From NCBI GenBank assembly GCA_007131625.1, contig SLQC01000274.1:1-10757 (forward strand): DNA of 10,757 nucleotides, read 5' to 3'. Each line of letters begins with the position of its first letter. The stretch's first letter is position 1. Below the pieces are notes generated by a model that searched no databases, was not told the DNA's origin, and was given only the letters and a program-made list of their open reading frames with translations. The translations under genes were made by a program, and so were the position numbers. The DNA is from Balneolales bacterium. Lineage in GTDB: Bacteria; Bacteroidota; Rhodothermia; Balneolales; Natronogracilivirgulaceae. Positions 1 to 5,546 of the stretch are shown here, piece by piece.

Positions 1-150
1 ACCGGTACTTCCAAGTATTAGAATTCCGTTTCCGGCCTGCTCCTGTTCCCGGAGAAGTTGTTCCATACTACTGAGATCCGGCTCGCCCGACGCTGTCAAC
101 GGCGTGATCATTGCGGTCCATAAGGGGTTATTAATTTGATTGGTATTCAT
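1..150 (-). CDS. dapA: 4-hydroxy-tetrahydrodipicolinate synthase, N-terminal part (cut by window edge)
   Basis: Only the first 50 codons are present; the gene runs leftward out of the window. The reading is MNTNQINNPLWTAMITPLT, then GEPDLSSMEQLLREQEQAGN and GILILGSTG. This matches the DapA start: a (T)A(M/V)(I/V)TP strand, a D..S...L..Q...G helix, and the GI...GSTG loop that holds the pyruvate/semialdehyde pocket in this TIM-barrel lyase. The family condenses pyruvate with aspartate semialdehyde in the cytoplasm, the first committed step to diaminopimelate and lysine. It lies 62 bp downstream of dapB in the same direction, so co-transcription is likely. No Shine-Dalgarno is seen before the ATG at 150. 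The schiff-base lysine and the rest of the barrel are outside the window. The partner dapB supports the call over other DapA-like aldolases (NanA, KdgD), which cannot be excluded from 50 residues alone. Confidence 0.85.
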   Translation of the reverse strand, partial: MNTNQINNPLWTAMITPLTASGEPDLSSMEQLLREQEQAGNGILILGSTG

Positions 151-212
151 CGTATTACGTATTTATTGGAGGGTATGGCTTATGATAAGTTATTATCTCA
201 TTTGATATTCTG

Positions 213-923
213 CTAACGTTTTTGACTTCCGGCTTCCCGGAGTTTGTACAGAGCGATCCGGCGGAGATCATGCAGGCCGGGCCCCATATCACTGCCGGAA
301 TCGAGTACATGCCGTGCCGTCCAGAGAGCACCGGATGCAAATATCTGCCGGTCACGGGCGGAATGCGATAAAGTGATCTGCTCAAAAGAAGTATTGAATG
401 TGAGGGTGTGTTCTCCGACCACATCGCCGGTACGCTCGGATGTGATATCGACAGGCATGTTCAACCACTCTTTCCATGCAAGTGCTGTACCGCTGGGTGC
501 GTCTTTCTTCCCGGTGTGATGCACCTCATGCAGGGAGAAAGAAAAATCGTCATACAGTGTCCCGGCCAGGCCAAGAACCTTGATCATCTCATGAATCAAA
601 TTCATGCCGAGACTGAAATTGTCGGCATGGACCCAAATCAGGTTACTATCCTTCAGTTGAGTGGAAAAGGTTTCCCTGCCTCCAGGCCAATCAAACCCGG
701 TGGAACCAGTCACAACCGGGATTCCGGAAACTTTCAGCTCGGGTATGGCTTCGAGAAACGCATCTCCGGGAAGAAAACTGATGATGACATCATGACCTGA
801 CAGGCGTGTTCGCTCCGGTGGATTCTCACGGTCAAACACCGTTACCGATAACCCGGGGCTGTTCCGGATCAACCGGAGTAATTCTCCGCCGGTTTTACCT
901 TTGCCGAGTAATGCAATTTTCAT
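213..923 (-). CDS. dapB: 4-hydroxy-tetrahydrodipicolinate reductase
   Basis: This 236-residue cytoplasmic enzyme reduces the DapA product with NAD(P)H on the way to diaminopimelate and lysine. The N-terminal Rossmann loop GKGKTGG is at residues 7-13, in place of the commoner GxxGRMG. VTGSTGF (71-77) corresponds to the V(I/V)GTTGF nucleotide/substrate strand, and ADNFSLGMN (100-108) to the APNFSxGxN motif. The signature LHEVHHTGKKDAPSGTA lies at 131-147, with the catalytic His135/His136, Lys139 and the SGT substrate loop. The later SARDRQIFASGAL segment (188-200) is typical of the tetramerisation/core region. The protein is shorter than E. coli DapB (about 273 residues) but in line with compact homologues in Bacteroidota-like lineages. 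The ATG at 923 is the only start that keeps the whole Rossmann strand; no clear ribosome-binding site precedes it. It is the first gene of a leftward dapB-dapA pair. Confidence 0.95.
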   Translation of the reverse strand: MKIALLGKGKTGGELLRLIRNSPGLSVTVFDRENPPERTRLSGHDVIISFLPGDAFLEAIPELKVSGIPVVTGSTGFDWPGGRETFSTQLKDSNLIWVHADNFSLGMNLIHEMIKVLGLAGTLYDDFSFSLHEVHHTGKKDAPSGTALAWKEWLNMPVDITSERTGDVVGEHTLTFNTSFEQITLSHSARDRQIFASGALWTARHVLDSGSDMGPGLHDLRRIALYKLREAGSQKR

Positions 924-986
924 GTGTTTAAAATATATAAATCATAAGGTCAAATGGAGCACCAATGATTTAAAGTCATGATTGTG

Positions 987-1002
987 TGCTGATATTTCAG
1001 CA
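987..1002. other. Small perfect hairpin upstream of dapB
   Basis: TGCTGA and TCAGCA flank a TATT loop, giving a 6 bp stem that can be drawn on either strand. It has no T-run, so it is not an obvious terminator. It lies 64 bp upstream of the dapB start. It could be part of the dapB leader or of a short rightward transcript ending at 1082. Function is unknown. Confidence 0.3.
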
Positions 1003-1060
1003 TGAGTGTTTCATGAATGTTGATTCAATCTTGCGAGTGTTCGTTGTGATGCCAGTATTA

Positions 1061-1082
1061 AACCGGTTCGCTGGTTATTTTT
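1061..1082 (+). terminator. Rho-independent terminator with UUCG tetraloop
   Basis: AACCGG pairs with CTGGTT (five Watson-Crick pairs and one G-T) around a TTCG loop, followed by ATTTTT. Stem, stable UUCG loop and T-run make a textbook rightward terminator. The opposite strand has no T-run after the stem, so it is unlikely to serve leftward transcripts. No convincing rightward gene lies upstream, since dapB is leftward. A short transcript starting between about 924 and 1000 is therefore implied. A 23-codon frame (1013-1084, ATG to TAA) overlaps the hairpin but is probably fortuitous. Confidence 0.6.
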
Positions 1083-1121
1083 AAGTTTCACGAACCTGTC
1101 GAGTTTTACCAGACACTGCGT

Positions 1122-1196
1122 ATCAGCGAAAACGTGGAGGCGGGCTAAAAGCGAATCGCTGATCTGAGATAAGATTCACTCCTAAAGTGCTCCACG
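1122..1196. other. Structured noncoding stretch with nested inverted repeats
   Basis: Several inverted repeats overlap here. ATCAGCGA (1122-1129) pairs with TCGCTGAT (1156-1163). CGTGGAG (1133-1139) pairs with CTCCACG (1190-1196). GAATC (1153-1157) pairs with GATTC (1173-1177). CACT (1177-1180) pairs with AGTG (1186-1189). The first two pairings interleave, so they are alternatives or a pseudoknot rather than one simple fold. The stretch lies just before repeat copy A (1211) and no similar block precedes copy B. An open leftward frame crosses it but resembles no protein known to me. Confidence 0.35.
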
Positions 1197-1210
1197 ACAG
1201 CTCACTACAG

Positions 1211-1372
1211 AGTCTGCGTGACAGTTCCAGGGATTCAGCCCGTGGATCCAACATCGACAGGAGGCCGTACTCCTGCTTTGCTTCGGCAAACACCCCCTGG
1301 CTGTTGGTCAATGGTAAATCCACGTATGTGGACCGGCACCTCGCGACAGTTACCTGGTGTCTGCACCTCTTC
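1211..1372 (+). repeat. Dispersed degenerate repeat, copy A (162 bp)
   Basis: This segment is related to 1844-1993. Shared blocks, in order, are: A(G/A)TCTG(C/T)GTGACAGT followed by CC(A/C)GGGATTCA(G/A)CCCG at the left end; TTCGGCAAA with CACCCC in the middle; and CACCTCGCGACAG followed by a variable short run and TGCACCTCTTC at the right end. The two ends are far better conserved than the centre. Within the copy, a GACAGTT-CC-GG motif occurs near both ends in the same orientation (1220 and 1345). At the right end, ACCTG (1352-1356) can pair with CAGGT (1372-1376), followed by TATTTTT, so the copy may end in a weak rightward terminator. No flanking target duplication or transposase was found. 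It could be an uncharacterised intergenic repeat, a structured RNA, or a decayed element. Confidence 0.7.
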
Positions 1373-1574
1373 AGGTTATTTTTATACAACTGAGAGTTCA
1401 AATAAACAAAAAACAGTTTCATCAACAGGGATCGTTTTGCGGGGTGATTCCTGTTACAGAAGCAACACCCGGTAAAAAGATATCCGGCCGGCATAGCAGC
1501 ACCCGATCTCAAGCTCCCCTCAAAGCAATGATCAACGGTTATGTACATACCACGCGGCCGGAATATCCCTTTCA

Positions 1575-1685
1575 ATGAAAGAACAACGATCTCCGGTTAT
1601 CCATGCGATTGAGAAACCGGAAATCATACTGCCGAATGAATACGATCGTGGATTACGACACTTGACTCACCCGGCGATAAATTAA
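1575..1685 (+). CDS. Possible small ORF, 36 residues, unknown
   Basis: An ATG-to-TAA frame encodes 36 residues starting MKEQRSPVIHAIEKPEIILP. It has no Shine-Dalgarno, no recognised domain, no signal peptide and no membrane segment. Its only merit is a plausible mix of charged and hydrophobic residues and a position in an otherwise empty stretch. It may be the tail of a lost gene or a chance frame. The rest of 1373-1843 shows nothing else convincing. Confidence 0.15.
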   Translation: MKEQRSPVIHAIEKPEIILPNEYDRGLRHLTHPAIN

Positions 1686-1709
1686 TATTTCAATGATCAA
1701 ATTCGTACA

Positions 1710-1721
1710 TTCGTAAACGAA
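1710..1721. promoter_or_regulatory. Inverted repeat TTCGT-aa-ACGAA, possible operator
   Basis: A perfect 5 bp inverted repeat with a 2 bp spacer sits in an AT-rich stretch. A further ATTCGT precedes it at 1701-1706. The geometry is that of a small regulator half-site pair, but no nearby gene start or regulator is seen to use it. This is only a sequence observation. Confidence 0.15.
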
Positions 1722-1843
1722 CATTCAGCAAAAAACAAAAATACATGTATCAGGGGCATCACAACGATTCATTGATGGGCTATGAAGCGGAATTGCTTAT
1801 TACCGATGTAAGTAAAAAGCACCCCACAAGCAGGCCTGCAATG

Positions 1844-1993
1844 AATCTGTGTGACAGTACCCGGGATTCAACCCGGAATACCAGTACCCCGTGTGGTCAG
1901 TCATACGAAGTATTTCGGCAAAACACCCCTGTTCCGTCGGTCTGCAGTTACTTCTGACACCTCGCGACAGCTGACTGGCGTTTGCACCTCTTC
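1844..1993 (+). repeat. Dispersed degenerate repeat, copy B (150 bp)
   Basis: This is the second copy of the element at 1211-1372, in the same orientation and starting 633 bp downstream. The terminal blocks match copy A closely, including exact CACCTCGCGACAG (1958-1970) and TGCACCTCTTC (1983-1993). The central part is about 12 bp shorter and largely different. Read on the minus strand, both copies show EEVQTP..CREV near the start and IPGTVTQ near the end in one frame. A shared TGA sits just before IPGTVTQ and copy B has an additional stop, so this is not an intact gene. It is followed directly by a TACATT/AATGTA hairpin (1994-2009). Confidence 0.7.
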
Positions 1994-2009
1994 TACATTA
2001 CAAAATGTA
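1994..2009. other. Hairpin abutting repeat copy B
   Basis: TACATT and AATGTA flank an ACAA loop (6 bp AT-rich stem), immediately after the conserved end of copy B. No T-run follows. At the equivalent place copy A carries a different short hairpin followed by T residues, so both copies end next to a hairpin. The remaining 2010-2158 up to the protease gene is AT-rich and shows no gene. Confidence 0.3.
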
Positions 2010-2158
2010 TGAATTATAATTACTAAGTCAAAAAACAAATTTCCCTGAAGGTGACTATTTTCTTGTAAAAGACAACGGAAGAATGGGACATATAGAGGTC
2101 CTGTCTCGCTCCAAGATGTATTTATCTTATAACCGAAATCATCTTCATTATTCATAGA

Positions 2159-2761
2159 ATGCCAAACGATACCCTGTCTTTTTCCTCCCGAAACCTGCTT
2201 TTGCTTTCGGCCGGGTCAGCCCTGTTCTATTTGTTTTTGACCTTATTGATACTGCGGTATTTTCATGACGCACCTGCCGCATCCCTGTTTCATCACGGTT
2301 TTGGGATACCGGCACAACTGGGGATCGGTATAGTCGGCGGCCTGGCCGGTGCACTGTTCATCGGATATGTGATGTTCCATACAACGATGTCGGACATCCT
2401 GCACGATTACCGCATCATCGAGCTTCTTGGTGATATGCGCATGAACGGTTTCGATCGCATACAAATCTCTCTTTTCGCCGGTGCCGGAGAAGAATTGCTA
2501 TTTCGCGGGGCATTGCAGCCGCTGCTTGGAATATGGATAACCTCGGCGATTTTTGTAGCTGTTCACGGATATTTCAAATTCACTTCGATCCGCCATGTCA
2601 TATTCGGCGCCACTATGTTCGGCTTGAGTGTCGGCCTCGGCATTTTGTTTGAATGGGCCGGATTGATCGCAGCCATGACCGCTCATGCAGTTTATGATGT
2701 AGTCATGCTACAGGTTGGGAATAAATGCGGATTCGGCAAAAACTCTCCGAAGACTCTTTGA
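2159..2761 (+). CDS. CPBP-family intramembrane metalloprotease (CAAX protease-like)
   Basis: This 200-residue hydrophobic membrane protein has several predicted membrane segments (roughly 12-32, 52-72, 122-137, 145-165 and 166-186). It carries the three CPBP (Abi/Rce1) motifs: EELLFR at 111-116, with the Glu-Glu pair and Arg116; His136 in the FVAVHG segment; and HAVYD at 176-180, with His176 and Asp180. In the family, the glutamate and histidines form a metal-dependent glutamate-protease site inside the membrane. Relatives process prenylated or peptide substrates, or act in bacteriocin self-immunity; the substrate here is unknown. The protein is short for the family but has all motifs. The ATG at 2159 has no clear Shine-Dalgarno sequence. 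It is a monocistronic rightward gene facing the heparinase gene, with 96 bp between the two stops and no strong terminator seen there. Sure of family, not of role. Confidence 0.85.
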   Translation: MPNDTLSFSSRNLLLLSAGSALFYLFLTLLILRYFHDAPAASLFHHGFGIPAQLGIGIVGGLAGALFIGYVMFHTTMSDILHDYRIIELLGDMRMNGFDRIQISLFAGAGEELLFRGALQPLLGIWITSAIFVAVHGYFKFTSIRHVIFGATMFGLSVGLGILFEWAGLIAAMTAHAVYDVVMLQVGNKCGFGKNSPKTL

Positions 2762-2857
2762 ATATCCGGGATAAAAAAAACGTGATTCAAACCGGCGATT
2801 CAATCCGTAATCAGATTTCCTGAGCTGAATATGCAAATAGTTTGCGTAATAAACCGA

Positions 2858-4948
2858 TCACAAGTTTCCATCAAGCCGCACCTGAATAATTTTCATATCG
2901 TCGGTGAAAGTCCAGGCCGGAATCCGGATCTCAATCCTTTTTAAATCCGTGTACGACATATCCAGCTCCATGGGTGGAGGATCCAGAGCTACAACAGATA
3001 CACCAAGCTGTTCCGGTGAAAGGATCTGCAGTCTGAGCTGATGTCCGTCCTGTTCAAGCAGGGCTCCATCCGGTGTCGGAATCACTGTTGCTGTGGTTAT
3101 CATCTGCCAGGTAACGCTTTTCGTCTGGTGTCCAGCTTCCAGACTGTCGGTGATGACAATGGATCTCGGACCATCCAGCAGGAAATTTCGAGAAGCTCCG
3201 GCAAGCTGACCCTGAAAAATATCGGTCAGATCAAATGTAACCCCGGGCTGTCGATCGTCAGTGCCGTCACTGAAATCAGTAATGGGTGCAAACCCATTTA
3301 CATTATGCAGCGCATCGTTTGCGGTAAGTGTACTATGACCTTTGTTGTTTTTCGAAAGTAAAGTCCAGCGGTCCGAATCCTGATGTTCGCCCCAAATATG
3401 AAAACGAGCCTGTTCCAATTGCCCATATCCCTGGTTGCCCATGTCAATTGACCAACGCACACCATCCAGTTCAAAGACAAAGCTGCCGGCATCCATATGA
3501 CCGTGATGCAATTTGGCGCGTCCTCCTTTGGTCGCAAGATAGAACTGGTACGGATTTCGTTCCGTCTCTTGCTTCGGTTCGTAACGGGAGGTATCTGTTG
3601 AGCTTCGATCCGATCTGCGGGTAGAAGCTCGGTTTGATCTGTTGTCCGGATCAAAACCTTCCCTGAAGATAGCCACGGGTTGCTTGCCTCTGCCACGCCA
3701 ATACTGTGGCAGCGGTTCGAACGTGCCTGGCTCATATTGGGAAAGCCAGACCAGCGAGGATGCTCCGAACCTGCTTCGACTTCGCGGATCATCGGGATCC
3801 GCCTTAAAATACGATTCGTCAAAATAGAGTGGATTTCCGGTTTTTGCAGCAAACCATACGAGTACCTCCGCTGCCTGAGCGCGATTGAACCACGCTGTAC
3901 TCACACTTCCCACCCCCCTATCTCCGATCAGATTGCTTCCGGTATCAAAATAATTAAAAAACTCTCCCGATGGAGCCACGAGCATCAAGCGATAAACTGC
4001 ACTTTCCAGAAATCCGGGGTATTCGGCAATACCAAAATCGGTCCCAAAAGCTGATTTCAGCATGGAGGCAGTCAGGATTTGGTACGCCGTACCGTATTCC
4101 CAGTAGGTCGCACCTTCGGGATAATTGCCATCAGGGCCGTAATCTTCCAGGATCAGGTTCATTTTATCCAGTGCACGATGAATGGTTCTAGCCGCCAGTT
4201 CAGGCTCATCTTCTGCGATGGCGATCGAAGCGGCGATAAGTCCGCCGTGAACCACCTGATTCCAGTTATTGGTAACATCCACCCACCAGTTCATATCCAA
4301 TGCACCGGGATGCCCGCCCCAGTCCATAGGATCAAGTTCCGGCCTGTAGACATCTCGTTTTCCCATATAACTCGGCTTGATTCCCTTTTCAATGAGAGCG
4401 TTTTTGGCCATGATCACAGTGGATTCCGGCAGATCCCCGCCGACCCAGTCGAGCGTTATCGCAACAGCAAGCGACATTTCACCGGCGTCCAGGTAGTGAG
4501 ACGGATTCCAGTCAGAGAAAGCACTTATATTTCTCAATTCCCGGTTAATCCGGTTCAGAATATCGGAATCCTGCTCTATGCGGTAGACCATGGACAAGGT
4601 GGTCAGCCGGCTTACCATTGTTCGGGAAACAGTGAGTAACCGCATCCCACCTCTTAGCTGCCGTTCCAGCAAGGGTTGATCCAGGATTGCGTAGGCATCC
4701 CTTCTAAGCGCTTCATAAAATGACTGAACAAGTGGATCATTTTCAATTTTATCCTTCAAATGCTTTTCCGTATCGAGAGTCAGAATCAAGCGGGGCGATT
4801 CCTGTTTCAGCTGATCCTTCAGATATTCAGGAGTGATGGGATTATCCAGACGCCAAGAGCCATCCAGGGGGCCGGCATGTAGCTGAACCGGATTATAAAA
4901 ACTTGAAAAAAGAAAAAAAACAACCCAACCGGATATTTTTACGTTCAT
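2858..4948 (-). CDS. Secreted heparinase II/III-family polysaccharide lyase
   Basis: The frame opens at 5047, but I place the start at Met34 (4946-4948). From there MNVKISGWVVFFLFSSF is a clear signal peptide, and a TATAAT box lies between the two candidate starts. The chosen product has 696 residues. Numbered from 4948: an alpha/alpha-toroid lyase domain (about 40-400) carries NNWNQVVHGG (His234), then YGPDGNYPEGATYWEYG (270-286) with the Glu and Tyr residues typical of the heparinase II active site. The heparinase II/III-like beta-sandwich follows, with LHHGHMDAGSF (480-490), DMG (Asp502) and His538, matching the catalytic His and zinc ligands of that fold. A Ser/Arg/Asp-rich linker (about 435-465) separates the two parts. 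Family members eliminate uronic-acid-containing glycans outside the cytoplasm; the exact substrate cannot be read from sequence. No type IX sorting domain is present, so it is probably periplasmic. Upstream lies a decayed PQQ/DUF1080 remnant. Confidence 0.85.
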   Translation of the reverse strand: MNVKISGWVVFFLFSSFYNPVQLHAGPLDGSWRLDNPITPEYLKDQLKQESPRLILTLDTEKHLKDKIENDPLVQSFYEALRRDAYAILDQPLLERQLRGGMRLLTVSRTMVSRLTTLSMVYRIEQDSDILNRINRELRNISAFSDWNPSHYLDAGEMSLAVAITLDWVGGDLPESTVIMAKNALIEKGIKPSYMGKRDVYRPELDPMDWGGHPGALDMNWWVDVTNNWNQVVHGGLIAASIAIAEDEPELAARTIHRALDKMNLILEDYGPDGNYPEGATYWEYGTAYQILTASMLKSAFGTDFGIAEYPGFLESAVYRLMLVAPSGEFFNYFDTGSNLIGDRGVGSVSTAWFNRAQAAEVLVWFAAKTGNPLYFDESYFKADPDDPRSRSRFGASSLVWLSQYEPGTFEPLPQYWRGRGKQPVAIFREGFDPDNRSNRASTRRSDRSSTDTSRYEPKQETERNPYQFYLATKGGRAKLHHGHMDAGSFVFELDGVRWSIDMGNQGYGQLEQARFHIWGEHQDSDRWTLLSKNNKGHSTLTANDALHNVNGFAPITDFSDGTDDRQPGVTFDLTDIFQGQLAGASRNFLLDGPRSIVITDSLEAGHQTKSVTWQMITTATVIPTPDGALLEQDGHQLRLQILSPEQLGVSVVALDPPPMELDMSYTDLKRIEIRIPAWTFTDDMKIIQVRLDGNL

Positions 4949-5018
4949 TGTACCCAGAGTTTTTTGAGTTTTCGAGTTGGTATTTGGTCTTGGAAACAAG
5001 GTCATCCGACTGATTTGA

Positions 5019-5024
5019 ATTATA
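5019..5024 (-). promoter_or_regulatory. Candidate -10 box (TATAAT) for the heparinase gene
   Basis: On the minus strand TATAAT lies about 70 bp upstream of the preferred start at 4948 and downstream of the longest-frame ATG at 5047. If used, transcripts could not include the upstream ATG, which supports the shorter protein. A TTGACA exists further upstream, but 27 bp away, too far for a classical pair. Evidence is therefore weak. Confidence 0.3.
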
Positions 5025-5089
5025 CGGATTTCATTGATGCAATTCACATGATGTCAATAATTTTTTGACACAATTGAAAGCAAATGCAC

Positions 5090-5329
5090 TTACGGCAATT
5101 CTCTTAATTTCAAGTTTCGAAACCAGATGCTATCACCATGATCCTACAAAATGATAGATGCACTCTCATGTCTTTTGTCAAACTCCTCAATGTCGGCCCA
5201 CTTGATAGCAGCAAGTGCCAAGTCCAGACCAGGTGAATTCAACTCACAGGTGAGAACACGCTCACCATAGAGTCAGTGTTCTCCATGATTACCATCAAAT
5301 ACAATCCGTCTGGTATTCCACTCACCAAA
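5090..5329 (-). pseudogene. C-terminal remnant of a DUF1080 (3-keto-disaccharide hydrolase-like) protein
   Basis: The minus-strand frame ending at TAA (5090-5092) reads GEWNTRRIVFDGNHGEH, stop, LYGERVLTCEL, later ESASIIL, stop, DHGDSIWFRNLKLREL. This matches the DUF1080 pattern GEWN..RI...GNH.EHWLNG..V.E.E...SPEW, later ..LQDHG..V.FRN.KIREL, which ends at the normal C-terminus. The two internal stops fall exactly where the family has Trp (TGG to TGA, 5273-5275) and Gln (CAG to TAG, 5144-5146). Both are single transitions, so decay is recent in nucleotide terms. The N-terminal half of the domain is missing and replaced in frame by a PQQ-dehydrogenase fragment (5330-5452). DUF1080 proteins are usually secreted concanavalin-like enzymes acting on oxidised disaccharides. 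Non-functional here. Confidence 0.8.
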
Positions 5330-5452
5330 CGCCGGTAAATCATATTCCCAGAGAATTTCTCCGGTCTCTTTGTCGATAGCTCGAAACTTTTCATCATGAG
5401 TGGCTCCGATAAATACCAGCCCGCCGGACGGCATCATCACCCCTTTCTCATG
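5330..5452 (-). pseudogene. Remnant of a PQQ-dependent (glucose-type) dehydrogenase propeller
   Basis: This minus-strand frame is continuous with the DUF1080 remnant. It reads SGGLVFIGATHDEKFRAIDK and then ETGEILWEYDLPA. This is the propeller-blade pattern of membrane-bound and soluble PQQ dehydrogenases (GG.VFIGAT.D..FRAFD..TG..LWE.DLPA), close to the C-terminal blades of the Gcd type. Only about 40 residues survive. An in-frame TAA (5453-5455) lies immediately upstream and no PQQ ligands or other blades are found. The join after DLPA to the DUF1080 sequence keeps frame, so a deletion fusing two neighbouring genes is the simplest explanation. The rest of 5453-5546 is AT-rich leader of the next gene, without a further feature I can support. 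Confidence 0.75.
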
Positions 5453-5546
5453 TTAACCTTTAGAAAACTATATCTTATCTGTTTTGTAATTCATAAATTC
5501 AGAGAAGCTTATCATTCTGCACTCATTACTATGCAAGCAATGAATC

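Noticed and set aside
408..800. 130-codon plus-strand open frame
   Set aside because: It lies wholly antisense to the well-supported dapB gene and has no family features of its own.
1013..1084. 23-codon ORF overlapping the UUCG terminator
   Set aside because: There is no ribosome-binding site and its last codons are the terminator hairpin itself. It is best explained as chance.
1123..1575. 150-codon minus-strand open frame
   Set aside because: It has no recognisable domain, no ribosome-binding site and an unlikely composition. It runs through structured DNA and repeat copy A, and the equivalent frame is not kept open in copy B.
1211..1993. Insertion sequence or CRISPR reading of the two repeats
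   Set aside because: There is no transposase, no terminal inverted repeats and no target duplication. Only two long diverged copies are present, without regular spacers, so neither an IS nor a CRISPR array is supported.
1901..2155. 84-codon minus-strand open frame
   Set aside because: It overlaps repeat copy B and AT-rich noncoding DNA. Only its repeat-derived part resembles anything, and that only the other copy.
5019..5062. Classical sigma70 promoter TTGACA...TATAAT upstream of the heparinase gene
   Set aside because: The spacer is 27 bp, well outside the usual 16-18 bp, so only the -10-like box is kept as a weak candidate.
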